From: Gammaproteobacteria bacterium
GTDB lineage: Bacteria; Pseudomonadota; Gammaproteobacteria; Steroidobacterales; Steroidobacteraceae
NCBI GenBank assembly: GCA_947455595.1
Contig: CANGOP010000006.1
Span: 62,001 to 126,000, forward strand
DNA: 64,000 nucleotides
Direction of reading: 5' to 3'
The translations under genes and the position numbers were made by a program. The notes under the pieces were generated by a model. The model did not search any database, was not told where the DNA came from, and saw nothing but the letters and a program-made list of their open reading frames with translations. The number at the start of each line of letters is the position of its first letter. Within the stretch, counting starts at the first letter, position 1. Shown piece by piece: positions 44,619 through 56,572 of the stretch.

Positions 44619-45757
44619 CAGTTAAACCAGAGTCGAACCGTATCGATCGCACGGCGGAACATGTTTCCCGTCGGAACGGCGTCACTGGGATAGACCGGCA
44701 CATCACTGATGACCGTGTCGCCCAATAAGACCTTCAAGCGACCGATGGGCGCGTTGGCGGCGAGTGGTGCGATGAGACGCGGATTGATGGTGAGGCTTGA
44801 ACGCACACCCGCCAGTTCGCCCCGTGCAGCGGTGGCATACAAATCATTACGTACGACCACGGCGACCGGTTCGCCGACCTTGAAAACGTGCGCCGTAGTG
44901 AGCGTCTTACCAGCGGCGTAGAGCTTCTTGGTTTCGTAGACGTTGAAGCCATAACCGAGCAGGGCCGCACTCGCGTCCTCGCGCGCCTTGGGGCTGGCGG
45001 TGCCCATCACAACCGACACGAGACGCATGCCATCACGCAAGGCCGAGGCGGCAAGGCAATAGCCAGCCGCGTCGGTGTGCCCAGTCTTGATCCCGTCGAC
45101 GGTCGGGTCACGTTCAAGCAGACCGTTACGGTTTTGCTGAGTGATATTGTTGTAGGTGAAGGAGCGCTGTGAGTACCACTTGTAGTACTGCGGGAACTCT
45201 CGAATCAACGCAGCACTTAATGTCGCAATGTCACGTGCGGTCGTGTAATGCTGCGGATCAGGCAGTCCGGGCGCGTTCATCCAGTGCGATCCGGTGAGTC
45301 CAATGCGCTGCGCATACTGATTCATAAGGGCCGCAAATGTGGCTTCCGATCCGGCGACGGCTTCGGCGAGGGCGATCGTGGCGTCATTGCCAGACTGGAC
45401 GATCATGCCTTGGATCAGCGTGTCGACCCGTACGCGAGTGCCGACATTGAGAAATGTACGCGAGCCCTCGGCTTTCCATGCGTGCTCGGAAATCGGCACC
45501 TCCTGATCGAGACGGAGTTTGCCGTCCTGCAGCGCGTGGAAAACAACATACGCTGTCATCAGTTTGGTGAGACTGGCCGGCTCGAGTCGCTCGGTGTCGT
45601 TTTGGCCCGCCACAATGCGGCCACTGTAGGCATCCACTACCACGTAGCCCTTGGCGGGCACAGACGGCGGGGGAGGGACCGGCGTTGCAGCAGTTGCGAT
45701 TTGCGAAAGCGCCAACGAGGCGGCGAGGAGGAGCGGCAAAACAGTGGGCTTCATCAT
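44618..45757 (-). CDS. dacA: D-alanyl-D-alanine carboxypeptidase (PBP5/6 family)
   Basis: 379-residue low-molecular-mass penicillin-binding protein that trims the terminal D-Ala of pentapeptides. A signal peptide (1-23, TATA) is followed by the active-site motifs SLTK, SGN (VQSGNDATI) and KTG (GIKTGHTDAAG), a C-terminal beta domain, and an amphipathic terminal helix (NMFRRAIDTVRLWFN) for membrane attachment. It precedes the dat and ybeD genes. A 53-bp gap separates it from rlpA. Confidence 0.96.
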   Translation of the reverse strand: MMKPTVLPLLLAASLALSQIATAATPVPPPPSVPAKGYVVVDAYSGRIVAGQNDTERLEPASLTKLMTAYVVFHALQDGKLRLDQEVPISEHAWKAEGSRTFLNVGTRVRVDTLIQGMIVQSGNDATIALAEAVAGSEATFAALMNQYAQRIGLTGSHWMNAPGLPDPQHYTTARDIATLSAALIREFPQYYKWYSQRSFTYNNITQQNRNGLLERDPTVDGIKTGHTDAAGYCLAASALRDGMRLVSVVMGTASPKAREDASAALLGYGFNVYETKKLYAAGKTLTTAHVFKVGEPVAVVVRNDLYATAARGELAGVRSSLTINPRLIAPLAANAPIGRLKVLLGDTVISDVPVYPSDAVPTGNMFRRAIDTVRLWFN

Positions 45758-45810
45758 GAAACGGCTATGACCTGGTCCATCGGGAGTAGGCCAACATTCT
45801 AAGGCCGCTA

Positions 45811-46674
45811 TCAGTTTGGGGCGAGTACGACCTTCCCGACGCCAAGCTGATGGAGCCGATCGACCAAGGAATCGTAGGCCTCTACAGACTGAATCGGCCC
45901 GATGCGGACTCTGTACATCGGGGTCGCATTCCGCAGGTCACTTTGGATGTTCACCGCATCGATACCGGTTCCGCTGAGAAGGTCGCGTAGCCGGCGCGCG
46001 TTCTCTAAAACACCAAAGGCACCGACCTGGGCGTAGAGGCCAGCGCTGCTGGCCAGACCGTCTTGCACAATGGCACCCGTCGGGTCTTCGGCTTGAATCT
46101 CGACCAGGGTTGTACCCTCGCGGACCATATCGAGCTTCAACGCGGCGGCGTAGGACAAGTCTATGATTCTATTGGCTTTAAACGGGCCGCGGTCGTTGAT
46201 GCGTACAACGATGGTGCGACCATTCTTGAGGTTAGTCACGCGCACATACGCCGGTAGCGGCAGCGTCTTGTGTGCCGCCGTCATCGAGTACATGTCGTAT
46301 GGCTCACCCGTGGAGGTAGCGATGCCATGGAAGTCTGGGCCGTACCATGAGGCGACGCCGCGCTCGATGAATCCATTCGCGGAACTCAAGACTTTGTAGC
46401 GCTGCCCGTAAACTTCATAAAACGCCGGGTTACCGAGCAGAGCGCGCGGCTCCATTCGGGGAATCGCGTCCGGCAGTGCGAGCAGTTCCGCATCACTGGG
46501 CCGCGCACGAGGGCCATTCAGCGTGCTCGGCGGCGTTGCCGTTGGGCTCGGCCAGATCGTGGGTTCAGGCGCTGTGCCTATTGGCAGCGTGGCTCGGTGT
46601 GGCTGCCGCGTCGGCGTGACGGTGCAGGCAGCAATCCCCACGGCCATGACCACTAGCCAACGCCACTGCGACAT
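45811..46674 (-). CDS. rlpA: RlpA, septal ring lytic transglycosylase family lipoprotein
   Basis: 287-residue outer-membrane lipoprotein with lipobox GIAAC, a double-psi beta-barrel domain (GVASWYGPDFHGIATSTGEPY region, visible as VASWYGPDFHG, followed by AHKTLPLP and VRINDRGPF) and a C-terminal SPOR domain (LYAQVGAFGVLENARRL) that binds denuded septal glycan. In Pseudomonas RlpA cleaves such naked strands. The ATG at 46674 overlaps the mltB stop (TGATG); a GTG at 46677 is also in frame. Confidence 0.93.
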   Translation of the reverse strand: MSQWRWLVVMAVGIAACTVTPTRQPHRATLPIGTAPEPTIWPSPTATPPSTLNGPRARPSDAELLALPDAIPRMEPRALLGNPAFYEVYGQRYKVLSSANGFIERGVASWYGPDFHGIATSTGEPYDMYSMTAAHKTLPLPAYVRVTNLKNGRTIVVRINDRGPFKANRIIDLSYAAALKLDMVREGTTLVEIQAEDPTGAIVQDGLASSAGLYAQVGAFGVLENARRLRDLLSGTGIDAVNIQSDLRNATPMYRVRIGPIQSVEAYDSLVDRLHQLGVGKVVLAPN

Positions 46675-47663
46675 CACGGATTTGGCACCGATTGCTGCAG
46701 CGCTTCGGCCAGTTGGGCGACTGCCAGCGCGTACATTGGGCTGTGGTTGTAGCGGGTGATGACGTAAAAATTATGAAACCCGACGACGTAGGCGGGTGCA
46801 TCGGCATTGCGTAAGGCTATCAAGAGCCCCTTGTCACTCTCCGGCAGCGTTGGTGGGAACATCACACCCTTGCGGAGGAGGTCGCCCAACGTGGTCTGCG
46901 CGTCCAACTTGTTACCGGGTAGGTCCTGGACGTCGGGATCTTCCAGTCCGGCGTCGACATAGACGGGCTCGCCTTTACGCCAGCCGTGCGCAACAAAGTA
47001 ATGTGCGACGCTTTCAGCGATGTCCGGCCAGTCGGTCCACAGATCAATTTTCCCGTCGTGATCGCCATCCTTCGCGAAGGACCGATAACTGCGTGGCATG
47101 AACTGCGGTGCGCCCATCGCGCCCGCGTAGGAGCCCGTGGCTTTGAGGGGGTCAACGCCCACTTCGCGTGACATGACGAGAAACTGCTCAAGCTCGCCAC
47201 GGAAAAACGCGGCACGGGGTGGGTAATCAAACCCAAGTGTGGCGAGCGCATCAAGTACGCGGAATTTGCCGGTTTTGCGTCCATAAGACGTTTCGACACC
47301 GACTATGGCGGCGATGATTTCGATCGGCACGCCCGTTCGGGCGGAGACCTCGTTGAGCATGGTGCCATGTTCGGCGAGAAATTCCTGACCTTGCTTAATG
47401 CGTTCAGCGGTCAGAAAGATTTTTCGATATTCATGCCATTGCAGAACGTGCTCAGCCGGTTTCTTCATCGTATCGATGATGGACGATTTGCTCTCAGCGG
47501 CCGCGAGCATCTTCTCAACCCATGCACGATCCAAATGGTCGCGCTTGACGACATCTTCCACGAAGTCATGGACATCTTGCCGTGACAAATCAAGGCTATG
47601 CGCGGGTAACGATGCGCTGCCCAGCAAGAGGAATAAGACGGAATTCCAGATCGTTCGACGCAT
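46674..47663 (-). CDS. mltB: Lytic murein transglycosylase B
   Basis: 329-residue lytic transglycosylase that cuts glycan strands to 1,6-anhydro-MurNAc ends, feeding recycling. The catalytic glutamate lies in VGVETSYGRKTG. SYAGAMGAPQFMPRSYRSFAKDGDHDGK-type segments (for example GAMGAPQFMPRSY and the calcium-loop-like DGDHDGKIDLW) match the family. The signal peptide ends PAHS and has no lipobox, so unlike E. coli MltB it is probably soluble. It overlaps the rodA stop by 1 bp. Confidence 0.95.
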   Translation of the reverse strand: MRRTIWNSVLFLLLGSASLPAHSLDLSRQDVHDFVEDVVKRDHLDRAWVEKMLAAAESKSSIIDTMKKPAEHVLQWHEYRKIFLTAERIKQGQEFLAEHGTMLNEVSARTGVPIEIIAAIVGVETSYGRKTGKFRVLDALATLGFDYPPRAAFFRGELEQFLVMSREVGVDPLKATGSYAGAMGAPQFMPRSYRSFAKDGDHDGKIDLWTDWPDIAESVAHYFVAHGWRKGEPVYVDAGLEDPDVQDLPGNKLDAQTTLGDLLRKGVMFPPTLPESDKGLLIALRNADAPAYVVGFHNFYVITRYNHSPMYALAVAQLAEALQQSVPNP

Positions 47664-48799
47664 TAACTTCCCACCAGACGCCGATGACCGTTGAGGGACA
47701 TCAGGATGCCGAAACTTGCCAGCAGCGTCACCATGGCGGTGCCGCCATAGCTCACCAACGGTAAGGGGACGCCGACCACTGGAAGGATCCCGCTGACCAT
47801 GCCGGTATTGACGAAGGCATAGACAAAGAACGTGAGTGCAAACGATCCGCAGACGAGTCTCGCGTACGTGGTTTGCGCACTAGCCGACACGAACAAGGAT
47901 CGACCGATGACAGCAAGATACAGCAGGATGAGTAAGCTTTGTCCGAGTAATCCCAACTCTTCGCCGATCACTGCGAAGATGAAGTCTGTCGACCGCTCCG
48001 GGAGGAATTCCAGTTGTGCCTGGCTGCCATGCATCCATCCCTTGCCGAACATTCCGCCGGAACCGATAGCGATTTGCGACTGAATGCTGTGGTAACCGGC
48101 ACCGAGCGGATCCTGCGCGGGATCAAGAAACATCAACACGCGCTGCTTCTGGTAGTCGTGCATGAAATGCCAAGCAACCGGAACGATCGCCCCGAAAGCG
48201 GCGAGACCTAGCGTGATGACCAAGTTAGATAGACCCGCCAAGAACAGGACCAAAATCCCGGCCGAAGCGACCAGGAGAGCCGTGCCCAAGTCCGGTTGTT
48301 TGGCAATCAAGGCGGAGGGTACAGCGATGATCGCCAAAATGATCCCAATATCCCGAATTGACGGGGGTAGCGGCCGGCTATGTAGGTACCAAGCGCACAT
48401 CATCGGAACCGCTAGCTTCATGATCTCGGACGGCTGGAAACGGAAGACCTTAAGGTCCAGCCATCGTTGAGCGCCATTGCTTGTGCTCCCGTGTATCGCG
48501 ACCAACAGCAGTAAGACGAGTCCGACGCCGTATAGGATGGGGGACGCGCGCCGCAGCCAGGCTGGGGGTACTTGCGCCAACGCGACCATAGCAGCCAACG
48601 CTAAACCGAGACGGCCGACCTGACTGACCCACTGTCCGAAGTTCTCGCCGGTTGCGCTATAGAGAATGAAAAGGCCGTAGAGAATGACGGCGGTAAGAAG
48701 CGAGAGCAAAGGACCATCCATGTGCAAGCGGCGCACAAGACTGGCGTTCGCTGACATGCGCTTGCGTCGGACTGGCTGGATTTCCGGCGTGATGTTCAT
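47663..48799 (-). CDS. rodA: Rod-shape peptidoglycan polymerase RodA
   Basis: 378-residue SEDS glycosyltransferase with ten predicted membrane helices; it polymerises lipid II together with PBP2 in the elongasome. Recognisable are HGSTSNGAQRWLDL, FQPSEIMKLAVP, AKQPDLGTALLV (with the functionally essential Asp), and GVPLPLVSYGGTAMV near the C-terminus. The ATG at 48799 lies 2 bp after the mrdA stop; a TTG at 48805 is also in frame. It ends one base into the mltB start. Confidence 0.96.
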   Translation of the reverse strand: MNITPEIQPVRRKRMSANASLVRRLHMDGPLLSLLTAVILYGLFILYSATGENFGQWVSQVGRLGLALAAMVALAQVPPAWLRRASPILYGVGLVLLLLVAIHGSTSNGAQRWLDLKVFRFQPSEIMKLAVPMMCAWYLHSRPLPPSIRDIGIILAIIAVPSALIAKQPDLGTALLVASAGILVLFLAGLSNLVITLGLAAFGAIVPVAWHFMHDYQKQRVLMFLDPAQDPLGAGYHSIQSQIAIGSGGMFGKGWMHGSQAQLEFLPERSTDFIFAVIGEELGLLGQSLLILLYLAVIGRSLFVSASAQTTYARLVCGSFALTFFVYAFVNTGMVSGILPVVGVPLPLVSYGGTAMVTLLASFGILMSLNGHRRLVGS

Positions 48800-48801
48800 C
48801 G

Positions 48802-50733
48802 TCAATGCACCTCGTCCAAATCTTCCAAGGTGGCGCCGGGAGGTGGTGCGACAGGTTTGGGCGCTTGATCAAACTTACCCAGCAAGTAAGCATCAAAAAT
48901 TCGTCGGGCGATTGGTGCAGCAGCCGACCCGCCATGGCCGCCATTTTCGACGAGAACGGCGATCGCGATTTTGGGGTCTTCCGCCGGTGCGAACGCAATA
49001 AACAACGCATGGTCGCGCAAGCGCTCGGCCAGCGACGCTGCGTTATATTTTTGGTTCTGCCCCAAGCTGAAGACCTGCGCGGTTCCCGTTTTGGCAGCCA
49101 CGCGATACGGTACGCCGCCGAACGAACTCGATGCCGTACCGCCAGGTCGCGCCACCATCTCCATGCCCTCGATGACGGTATCCCACAGGCTTAAGTCCCG
49201 GAGTTGAATGAGGGGTTCCTCGATCGGCGGCAGTTTGTGGATTTCCTGAGTGGTAGCGTCGCGAACGGAAGTCACTAAGCGCGGCCGGAAATTGTGGCCG
49301 CGCGCTGCCACGATCGCGGCGGCATGCGCTAATTGCAGCGGCGTGGCCGTCAGATAGCCCTGACCAATGCCCACGATGACGGTTTCACCCGGGTACCACT
49401 GCTGCTTGTAGGTGGCCATTTTCCAGGCCGCCGACGGCAGGATCCCTGCCTTTTCGCCGCCCACGTCGATGCCACTCAAACGTCCAAAGCCCAAGCCATC
49501 CATGGCTTCGTGGACCCGATCAATCCCAAGGATTTCGGCAAGCCCATAAAAGTAGATATCGCAGGACGTGGCGATCGCATGTTTCATGTCGACCGGCCCA
49601 TGACCGCTTCGTTTCCAGTCATGGTAGACGTGACTTGATCCGGGCAGTGAAAACGCACCGTTGCAGTTGCGCGAGGCGCTCGGATCAACCACGCCGTACT
49701 CTAGGCCAGCCAGTGCCATCATGGGCTTTACCGTTGAACCCGGGGGATAGGTTCCGCGCAGGGCTCGATTGAAGAGTGGCCGATCAATGTCATCGCGCAA
49801 GGCCGCATATTCGATGCTGGAAATCCCTCGCGTGAACTTGTTGGGGTCGTAAGTAGGTACCGACGCGAGCGTCAGCACATTGCCTGTTTTCGGATCAATG
49901 GCCACCACGGCGCCACGGCGTCCAGCCAAGCCCTCTTCGGCAATGTGCTGCAATCGCATGTCGACGCCCAGAAACAGATCGTTGCCGGCGGTTGGCTTGC
50001 GGGTTTCGAGATGCACCGGCGTGCCACCCAGTTTTTCGACACGACGCCCTTGGGCATTGACGAGCACTTGTCGGTAGCCCGAAAGGCCATGCAACTCCTG
50101 TTCGTAGGCGCTCTCCAGTCCGATTTTGCCGATGAGGGCGGAGCCTGAGTACTGGTCTCGGTCGATACGCTTGAGGTCATCTTCAGAAATGGTCGCCACG
50201 TAACCCAAGGCATGTACGGCTTGAGCGCCAAACGGATACCAACGCGCGAGGCGCGTGCGAATTTCGACGCCAGGGAATTCATGCTGACGGACCGAGAACA
50301 CCGCGATGTCATTCTCGGATAACGACAGCCGCAGTGGTACTGCTTGGAATCGGCGCCCCGTGCGGATGAGGCGGGTAAGTCCCGGCACGGTGTCGTGATC
50401 GATCAAGTGTAAATCGGCTAGGCGAGCGAGCGTCGCCGGAACATCAGGCACTTGTTCCGGGATCAACTCAAGCTGGTAGGCCGGCGTATTTTCCGCAACC
50501 ACGGTGCCTTGGCTGTCGTAGATCAGACCGCGGTCTGGCGGTAACGGTTCAAGTCGAACGCGATTGCCCTGTGAGAGTTCAGCGAAATAGGAATGCTTGA
50601 TGACCTGTAAGAAAAACAGGCGGGAGATGACGATCAACAACAGTACGGCAGCTGCGGTGGCAGCAAACAGAATGCGTCCGCCGAACAAGCGCTGTTCGCC
50701 GTTGTGATCCTTGATCCGTGAGCTCCCGAACAT
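48802..50733 (-). CDS. mrdA: Penicillin-binding protein 2
   Basis: 643-residue elongation-specific transpeptidase. A short cytoplasmic tail and membrane helix (about 20-42) precede the pedestal domain and the transpeptidase domain with STVK, SCD (ATSCDIYFYG) and KTGT motifs. It pairs with RodA, encoded immediately downstream, and MreC controls it. The gene is 4 bp after mreD. The C-terminus is Pro-rich and slightly extended (PKPVAPPPG). Confidence 0.97.
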   Translation of the reverse strand: MFGSSRIKDHNGEQRLFGGRILFAATAAAVLLLIVISRLFFLQVIKHSYFAELSQGNRVRLEPLPPDRGLIYDSQGTVVAENTPAYQLELIPEQVPDVPATLARLADLHLIDHDTVPGLTRLIRTGRRFQAVPLRLSLSENDIAVFSVRQHEFPGVEIRTRLARWYPFGAQAVHALGYVATISEDDLKRIDRDQYSGSALIGKIGLESAYEQELHGLSGYRQVLVNAQGRRVEKLGGTPVHLETRKPTAGNDLFLGVDMRLQHIAEEGLAGRRGAVVAIDPKTGNVLTLASVPTYDPNKFTRGISSIEYAALRDDIDRPLFNRALRGTYPPGSTVKPMMALAGLEYGVVDPSASRNCNGAFSLPGSSHVYHDWKRSGHGPVDMKHAIATSCDIYFYGLAEILGIDRVHEAMDGLGFGRLSGIDVGGEKAGILPSAAWKMATYKQQWYPGETVIVGIGQGYLTATPLQLAHAAAIVAARGHNFRPRLVTSVRDATTQEIHKLPPIEEPLIQLRDLSLWDTVIEGMEMVARPGGTASSSFGGVPYRVAAKTGTAQVFSLGQNQKYNAASLAERLRDHALFIAFAPAEDPKIAIAVLVENGGHGGSAAAPIARRIFDAYLLGKFDQAPKPVAPPPGATLEDLDEVH

Positions 50734-50737
50734 GGCC

Positions 50738-51217
50738 TCAGTGGCGCTGTACGAAGCGGGCGAACACTCCGCTGATCAGCGGCCAGCACAGGGCGCCGCC
50801 GAGACCTGCGATTAGTCGCGACCAGTCATTTACAGGATGCCCACTCACACCATCAATCCAGAACATGAGGAACTGATACAGCCACAAGAGGATGAGGACG
50901 ACGACCGTTTGTTGTAGAAGTGGGAACATCCGCATTCGCAGATGGAAGTGATGCACGAGAAAACCGATCAGCACGAAGCCAAGGGCATGCTGACCGAGGA
51001 GCATTCCGGAGAAGGCATCCAGCATCAGGCCCCAGAAAAACGCGTAACCAAGTCCGGTACTACGAGGGCTCATCAGCGCAAACCAGATCACTACGAGCAA
51101 CAGTAGGTCTGGGCGCAGTAAGCCCAGTACATGCGGCAGCGGAATGGCGCCGAGCAACAGCGCGAGCAAGGCCCCGAGATAAGCGGGCAGTCGGTGGGTG
51201 GCGTAGGTGTCGTTCAT
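50738..51217 (-). CDS. mreD: Rod-shape determining protein MreD
   Basis: 159-residue integral membrane protein with five or six helices, a partner of MreC in the elongasome. RLPAYLGALLALLLGAIPL and the LRPDLLLLVVIWFALMSP segment (as RPDLLLLVVIWFAL) are typical. The ATG overlaps the mreC stop by 4 bp, and mrdA follows after 4 bp. Confidence 0.94.
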   Translation of the reverse strand: MNDTYATHRLPAYLGALLALLLGAIPLPHVLGLLRPDLLLLVVIWFALMSPRSTGLGYAFFWGLMLDAFSGMLLGQHALGFVLIGFLVHHFHLRMRMFPLLQQTVVVLILLWLYQFLMFWIDGVSGHPVNDWSRLIAGLGGALCWPLISGVFARFVQRH

Positions 51218-52122
51218 GGTGACTTACCCTTCGCCGTCTGTCGTGACGGCTCCGGGGTAGGCGCTGGGCTTGCGGGCGCTGCTCGGTACCAGACGATCAT
51301 GACTTCTCGATCGCGATCCAAACTCGCAACAGGCGCGGCGCGCACCTGGACGAGCGGCTGACTCGGGTCGCGGCGCACGTCGGTGATGGTCGCTACGGGT
51401 AGGTCAGCGGGATACACGCCGCCCAGTCCGGAGGTCACGAGCTTGTCGCCGACCTGGACGTCCGTGTTGCGGGGCAAATATGGCAGGGCCAGACGCGACG
51501 GATCGCCAGTGCCGACCGCGATCGTGCGCAAGCCGTTCCGTTCAATTTGAACGGGAATAGCGTGATTTGAGTCAGACAGGAGGATGATTTCGGCGGTCGT
51601 GGCATTGATGCGGGTGGTTTGCCCAACCACACCATGCGCATCGAGGACCGGTTGCGCGCTGAGTAGTCCGTCAGCCGATCCACGATCGACGAGTACGCGC
51701 TGTCGAATTGAATCTAGATCAACGTTCAAAACTCGCGCTGTCAGCGTACGGAGCGCCTCCCGCGGTGTGACGTCTAGCAGATGCTGCAGGCGCTCATTCT
51801 CGAGCTCCAACGCCCGCAGACGTGCCAGTGCGACTGCATCTTGCTGGACTTGCGTCTTGAGGCCGGCGACTTCAGCGCGCAAAGAATCCCGCGTGGTCAG
51901 TGATGACGACACCGCATCGTGAATTGCGAAGGGGGCTTCCACAATCCGATGTAGCGGCGCTACGACATGCGCCAAGCCGCCACGCAACCAACCCACACCA
52001 TCGCGCCGCGCATCAAGAACCATGATCGCGAGCGAGATGCCGATCAGGACGATCGCACGCCACGCGAGTGACGAGACTCGTCTGGGTGCAAAGCGGGCAC
52101 CGCGTTCTCTCAGTGCCACCAA
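51214..52122 (-). CDS. mreC: Rod-shape determining protein MreC
   Basis: 302-residue bitopic protein: an N-terminal helix (about 20-38) is followed by a coiled coil (SLRAEVAGLKTQVQQDAVAL and ELENERLQHLL) and the periplasmic beta-barrel pair (VGQTTRINATTAEIILLSD; RNTDVQVGDKLVTSGLGGVYP). It activates PBP2 in the elongasome. The start is ambiguous: TTG at 52122 or GTG at 52119, with GGGGAG 8-11 nt upstream. The gene is 22 bp after mreB. Confidence 0.95.
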   Translation of the reverse strand: MVALRERGARFAPRRVSSLAWRAIVLIGISLAIMVLDARRDGVGWLRGGLAHVVAPLHRIVEAPFAIHDAVSSSLTTRDSLRAEVAGLKTQVQQDAVALARLRALELENERLQHLLDVTPREALRTLTARVLNVDLDSIRQRVLVDRGSADGLLSAQPVLDAHGVVGQTTRINATTAEIILLSDSNHAIPVQIERNGLRTIAVGTGDPSRLALPYLPRNTDVQVGDKLVTSGLGGVYPADLPVATITDVRRDPSQPLVQVRAAPVASLDRDREVMIVWYRAAPASPAPTPEPSRQTAKGKSP

Positions 52123-52144
52123 AGCAGGTGCTCCCCGTCGGTTT

Positions 52145-53628
<1,484 letters not shown>

Positions 53629-53632
<4 letters not shown>

Positions 53633-55089
53633 GTCTGCATACCTTATCCGTTGCCGAGTTGTCGGCAAGTCTGGGCCGTCGTGAGTTTTCCTCGGTCGAG
53701 CTGACCCAGCATTTCTTGGACCGGATTTCCTCGTCGAATCCGGCGCTGAACGCCTACATCACCATTACCGCCGAGCGCGCGTTGGCGGACGCTCGCGCAG
53801 CCGATCAGGCAATTGCAGCGGGTACCGCCGGCGCCTTAACCGGAATTCCGGTCGCGCAGAAGGATATTTTCTGCACCGACGGCATCCGGACGACCTGCGG
53901 CTCACGGATGCTGGACAACTTTATCTCGCCCTACGACGCCACCGTCGTTGAGCGGTTGGCTGCCGCCGGTACCGTGCTACTGGGTAAGACCAACATGGAT
54001 GAGTTCGCCATGGGGTCGTCGAACGAGACGAGCTGGTACGGACCGGTCCGCAACCCGTGGGATTTGGCCAAAGTGCCCGGTGGGTCGTCGGGTGGTAGCG
54101 CAGCCGTGGTTGCGGCTCGCCTCGCGCCGGTCGCGACGGGCACCGATACCGGTGGCTCGATTCGTCAGCCAGCCGCTCTGGTCGGCATTTCAGGCATCAA
54201 GCCGACCTATGGTCGGGTTTCTCGCTACGGCATGATTGCGTTCGCCTCCAGTTTGGACCAAGCCGGAATCATGGCGCCCTCTGCCGAGGACTGCGCCTTG
54301 TTCTTGCAGGCGATCGCCGGGTTCGATCCGCGTGATTCCACCTCGGTTGATCGTCCGGTTCCGCGGTATTCCGCGGAATTAAACAGTCCGATCAAGGGCT
54401 TGCGAATCGGTATCCTCAAAGAGTTTTTCGAACGTGGCTTGGACGGTCCGACAGGCGTACTCGTCAACGCTGTGCTCGATCAGTACCGCGCCTTGGGCGC
54501 TGAACTCGTGGAAGTCAGCTGCCCGAATCTGCCATTGTCGGTACCGACCTATTACGTCGTCGCGCCGGCCGAATGCTCCTCCAACCTTTCGCGATTTGAT
54601 GGTGTTCGGTTTGGACATCGCTGCGAGAATCCGCGCGATCTGATGGATCTCTACAAGCGCTCCCGTGGCGAGGGTTTCGGTAGTGAGGTCAAGCGGCGCA
54701 TCATGACCGGCGCCTACGTGCTGTCGGCTGGCTATTACGATGCTTATTACCTCAAGGCACAAAAGGTCCGCAGCCTGATAACTGCAGACTTCAAGGCCGC
54801 CTTCTCCCAAGTGGATCTGTTGATCGGGCCGACCTCACCGTCGCCGGCCTTCGATCTCGGCGCCAAGGTAGACGATCCGATCACGATGTATCTCAATGAT
54901 ATCTATACGATCGGCGCAAACTTAGCGGGTCTCCCAGCAATGTCGATTCCCTGTGGGTTCGATGGTCATCTTCCTGTGGGCGTACAGCTGATCGGTCCTC
55001 ACTTTGGCGAGAGTCGATTACTGTCTGCCGCGCACGCTTACCAGAGCGTGACCGACTTCCACCGCCGGATACCGGCGGCCTACGTCTGA
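53629..55089 (+). CDS. gatA: Asp-tRNA(Asn)/Glu-tRNA(Gln) amidotransferase subunit A
   Basis: 486-residue amidase-signature glutaminase subunit that releases ammonia from glutamine for GatB. The Ser-cisSer-Lys triad is visible: Lys in PVAQKDIFC, cis-Ser in GGSSGGSAA, and Ser in [14 protein letters not shown] at 53629 overlaps the gatC stop (GTGA). gatB follows after 9 bp. Confidence 0.97.
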
Positions 55090-55098
55090 GGAGCTGAT

Positions 55099-56562
55099 AT
55101 GAACGAACAGTCCGCACATGCCGGCTGGGAGGTCGTAATCGGCCTCGAGATCCACGCCCAGCTCGCGACACGATCGAAGATTTTCTCCGGTTCGGCCACG
55201 GCCTACGGCGCGGCGCCGAACAGCCAGGCTAATCTCGTTGATCTTGGCTATCCCGGCGTACTCCCGGTCCTCAATCGAGAGGCCGTGCGTATGGCAGTGA
55301 AATTCGGTCTGGCCACCGGGTCGAAGGTGGCCCGTCGCTCCGTGTTCGCGCGCAAGAATTATTTTTATCCCGACCTGCCAAAGGGCTATCAGATCAGTCA
55401 GTACGAACTGCCGATCGTGGCAACGGGCACGTTGGATATTTTGCTGGACGATGGGTCGATCAAAACGATCGGCATCACGCGCGCACATCTTGAAGAGGAT
55501 GCGGGCAAGTCCACCCACGAAGGTTTGGGCGCGGCAAGCGGCATCGATTTGAATCGTGCCGGCACGCCGTTGCTCGAAATCGTTTCCGAGCCTGATTTGC
55601 GAGGCGCGAAAGAAGCGGTCGCATACCTGAAGAAGATCCACACTTTGGTTCGGTACTTGGAAATCTGCGACGGCAACATGCAGGAAGGCAGCTTCCGCTG
55701 CGATGCGAACGTGTCGGTCAGACGCGTCGGCGCCGAGAAGTTCGGTACCCGCTGCGAGATCAAGAACGTCAATTCGTTCCGGTACGTCGAAAAGGCTATT
55801 AATTACGAAGTGGCCCGTCAGATTGACGTGCTCGAAGGCGGCGGGACGATCGTTCAGGAAACGCGTCTTTACGACGCGGCGAAAGACGAGACGCGATCCA
55901 TGCGGTCGAAGGAAGAAGCGAACGATTACCGCTACTTCCCGGATCCCGATCTTCTCCCTGTCGAGCTGGATGAGAGCTTCATTGAGGCGGTCCGTCAGAC
56001 GCTGCCGGAGCTTCCGGACGAGAAGGCCGATCGTTTCTGTGCCGACTACGGGTTGTCTCGATACGATGCGTTAGTGCTGACCGCCAGTCGCGACCTGGCC
56101 GACTACTACGAAGCGGTTGTGAGTGGTAGCGGCGGCGCCTCGGCCGCCAAACTTGCCGCGAACTGGGTCATGGGCGACTTCTCAGGCGCGCTGAACCGCG
56201 ACAATGCGGATGTGGCGACGGCTCGAGTGAGCTCTGCAGCGCTGGCCGGGCTGCTGGCACGCATTCAGGACGACACCATTTCCGGCAAGATTGCCAAGGA
56301 AGTCTTCGAGGCGATGTGGGCGGAAGGCCTGAGTGCCGATGCGGTGATTGAAGCAAAGGGTCTCAAACAAATTACCGACACGGGCGCCATCGAAGCGGCA
56401 ATTGACGAGGTCATGGCCGCAAACCCCAAGCAGCTTGAGGAGTATCGCTCTGGCAAGGATCGCCTCTTTGGCTTCTTCGTGGGACAAACCATGAAGGCAA
56501 CCCAAGGTAAGGCGAATCCCGCGCAATTGAACGATCTGCTGAAGCGTAAGTTGGCGCCGTAA
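55099..56562 (+). CDS. gatB: Asp-tRNA(Asn)/Glu-tRNA(Gln) amidotransferase subunit B
   Basis: 487-residue kinase/transamidase subunit that binds misacylated t[16 protein letters not shown] starts the cradle domain; [19 protein letters not shown] and [14 protein letters not shown] are conserved; the YqeY-like tail domain (LNDLLKRKL) closes the protein. AGGAG precedes the ATG. The next gene, hslO, starts 10 bp after its stop. Confidence 0.97.
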   Translation: MNEQSAHAGWEVVIGLEIHAQLATRSKIFSGSATAYGAAPNSQANLVDLGYPGVLPVLNREAVRMAVKFGLATGSKVARRSVFARKNYFYPDLPKGYQISQYELPIVATGTLDILLDDGSIKTIGITRAHLEEDAGKSTHEGLGAASGIDLNRAGTPLLEIVSEPDLRGAKEAVAYLKKIHTLVRYLEICDGNMQEGSFRCDANVSVRRVGAEKFGTRCEIKNVNSFRYVEKAINYEVARQIDVLEGGGTIVQETRLYDAAKDETRSMRSKEEANDYRYFPDPDLLPVELDESFIEAVRQTLPELPDEKADRFCADYGLSRYDALVLTASRDLADYYEAVVSGSGGASAAKLAANWVMGDFSGALNRDNADVATARVSSAALAGLLARIQDDTISGKIAKEVFEAMWAEGLSADAVIEAKGLKQITDTGAIEAAIDEVMAANPKQLEEYRSGKDRLFGFFVGQTMKATQGKANPAQLNDLLKRKLAP

Positions 56563-56572
56563 GGAATTTTGC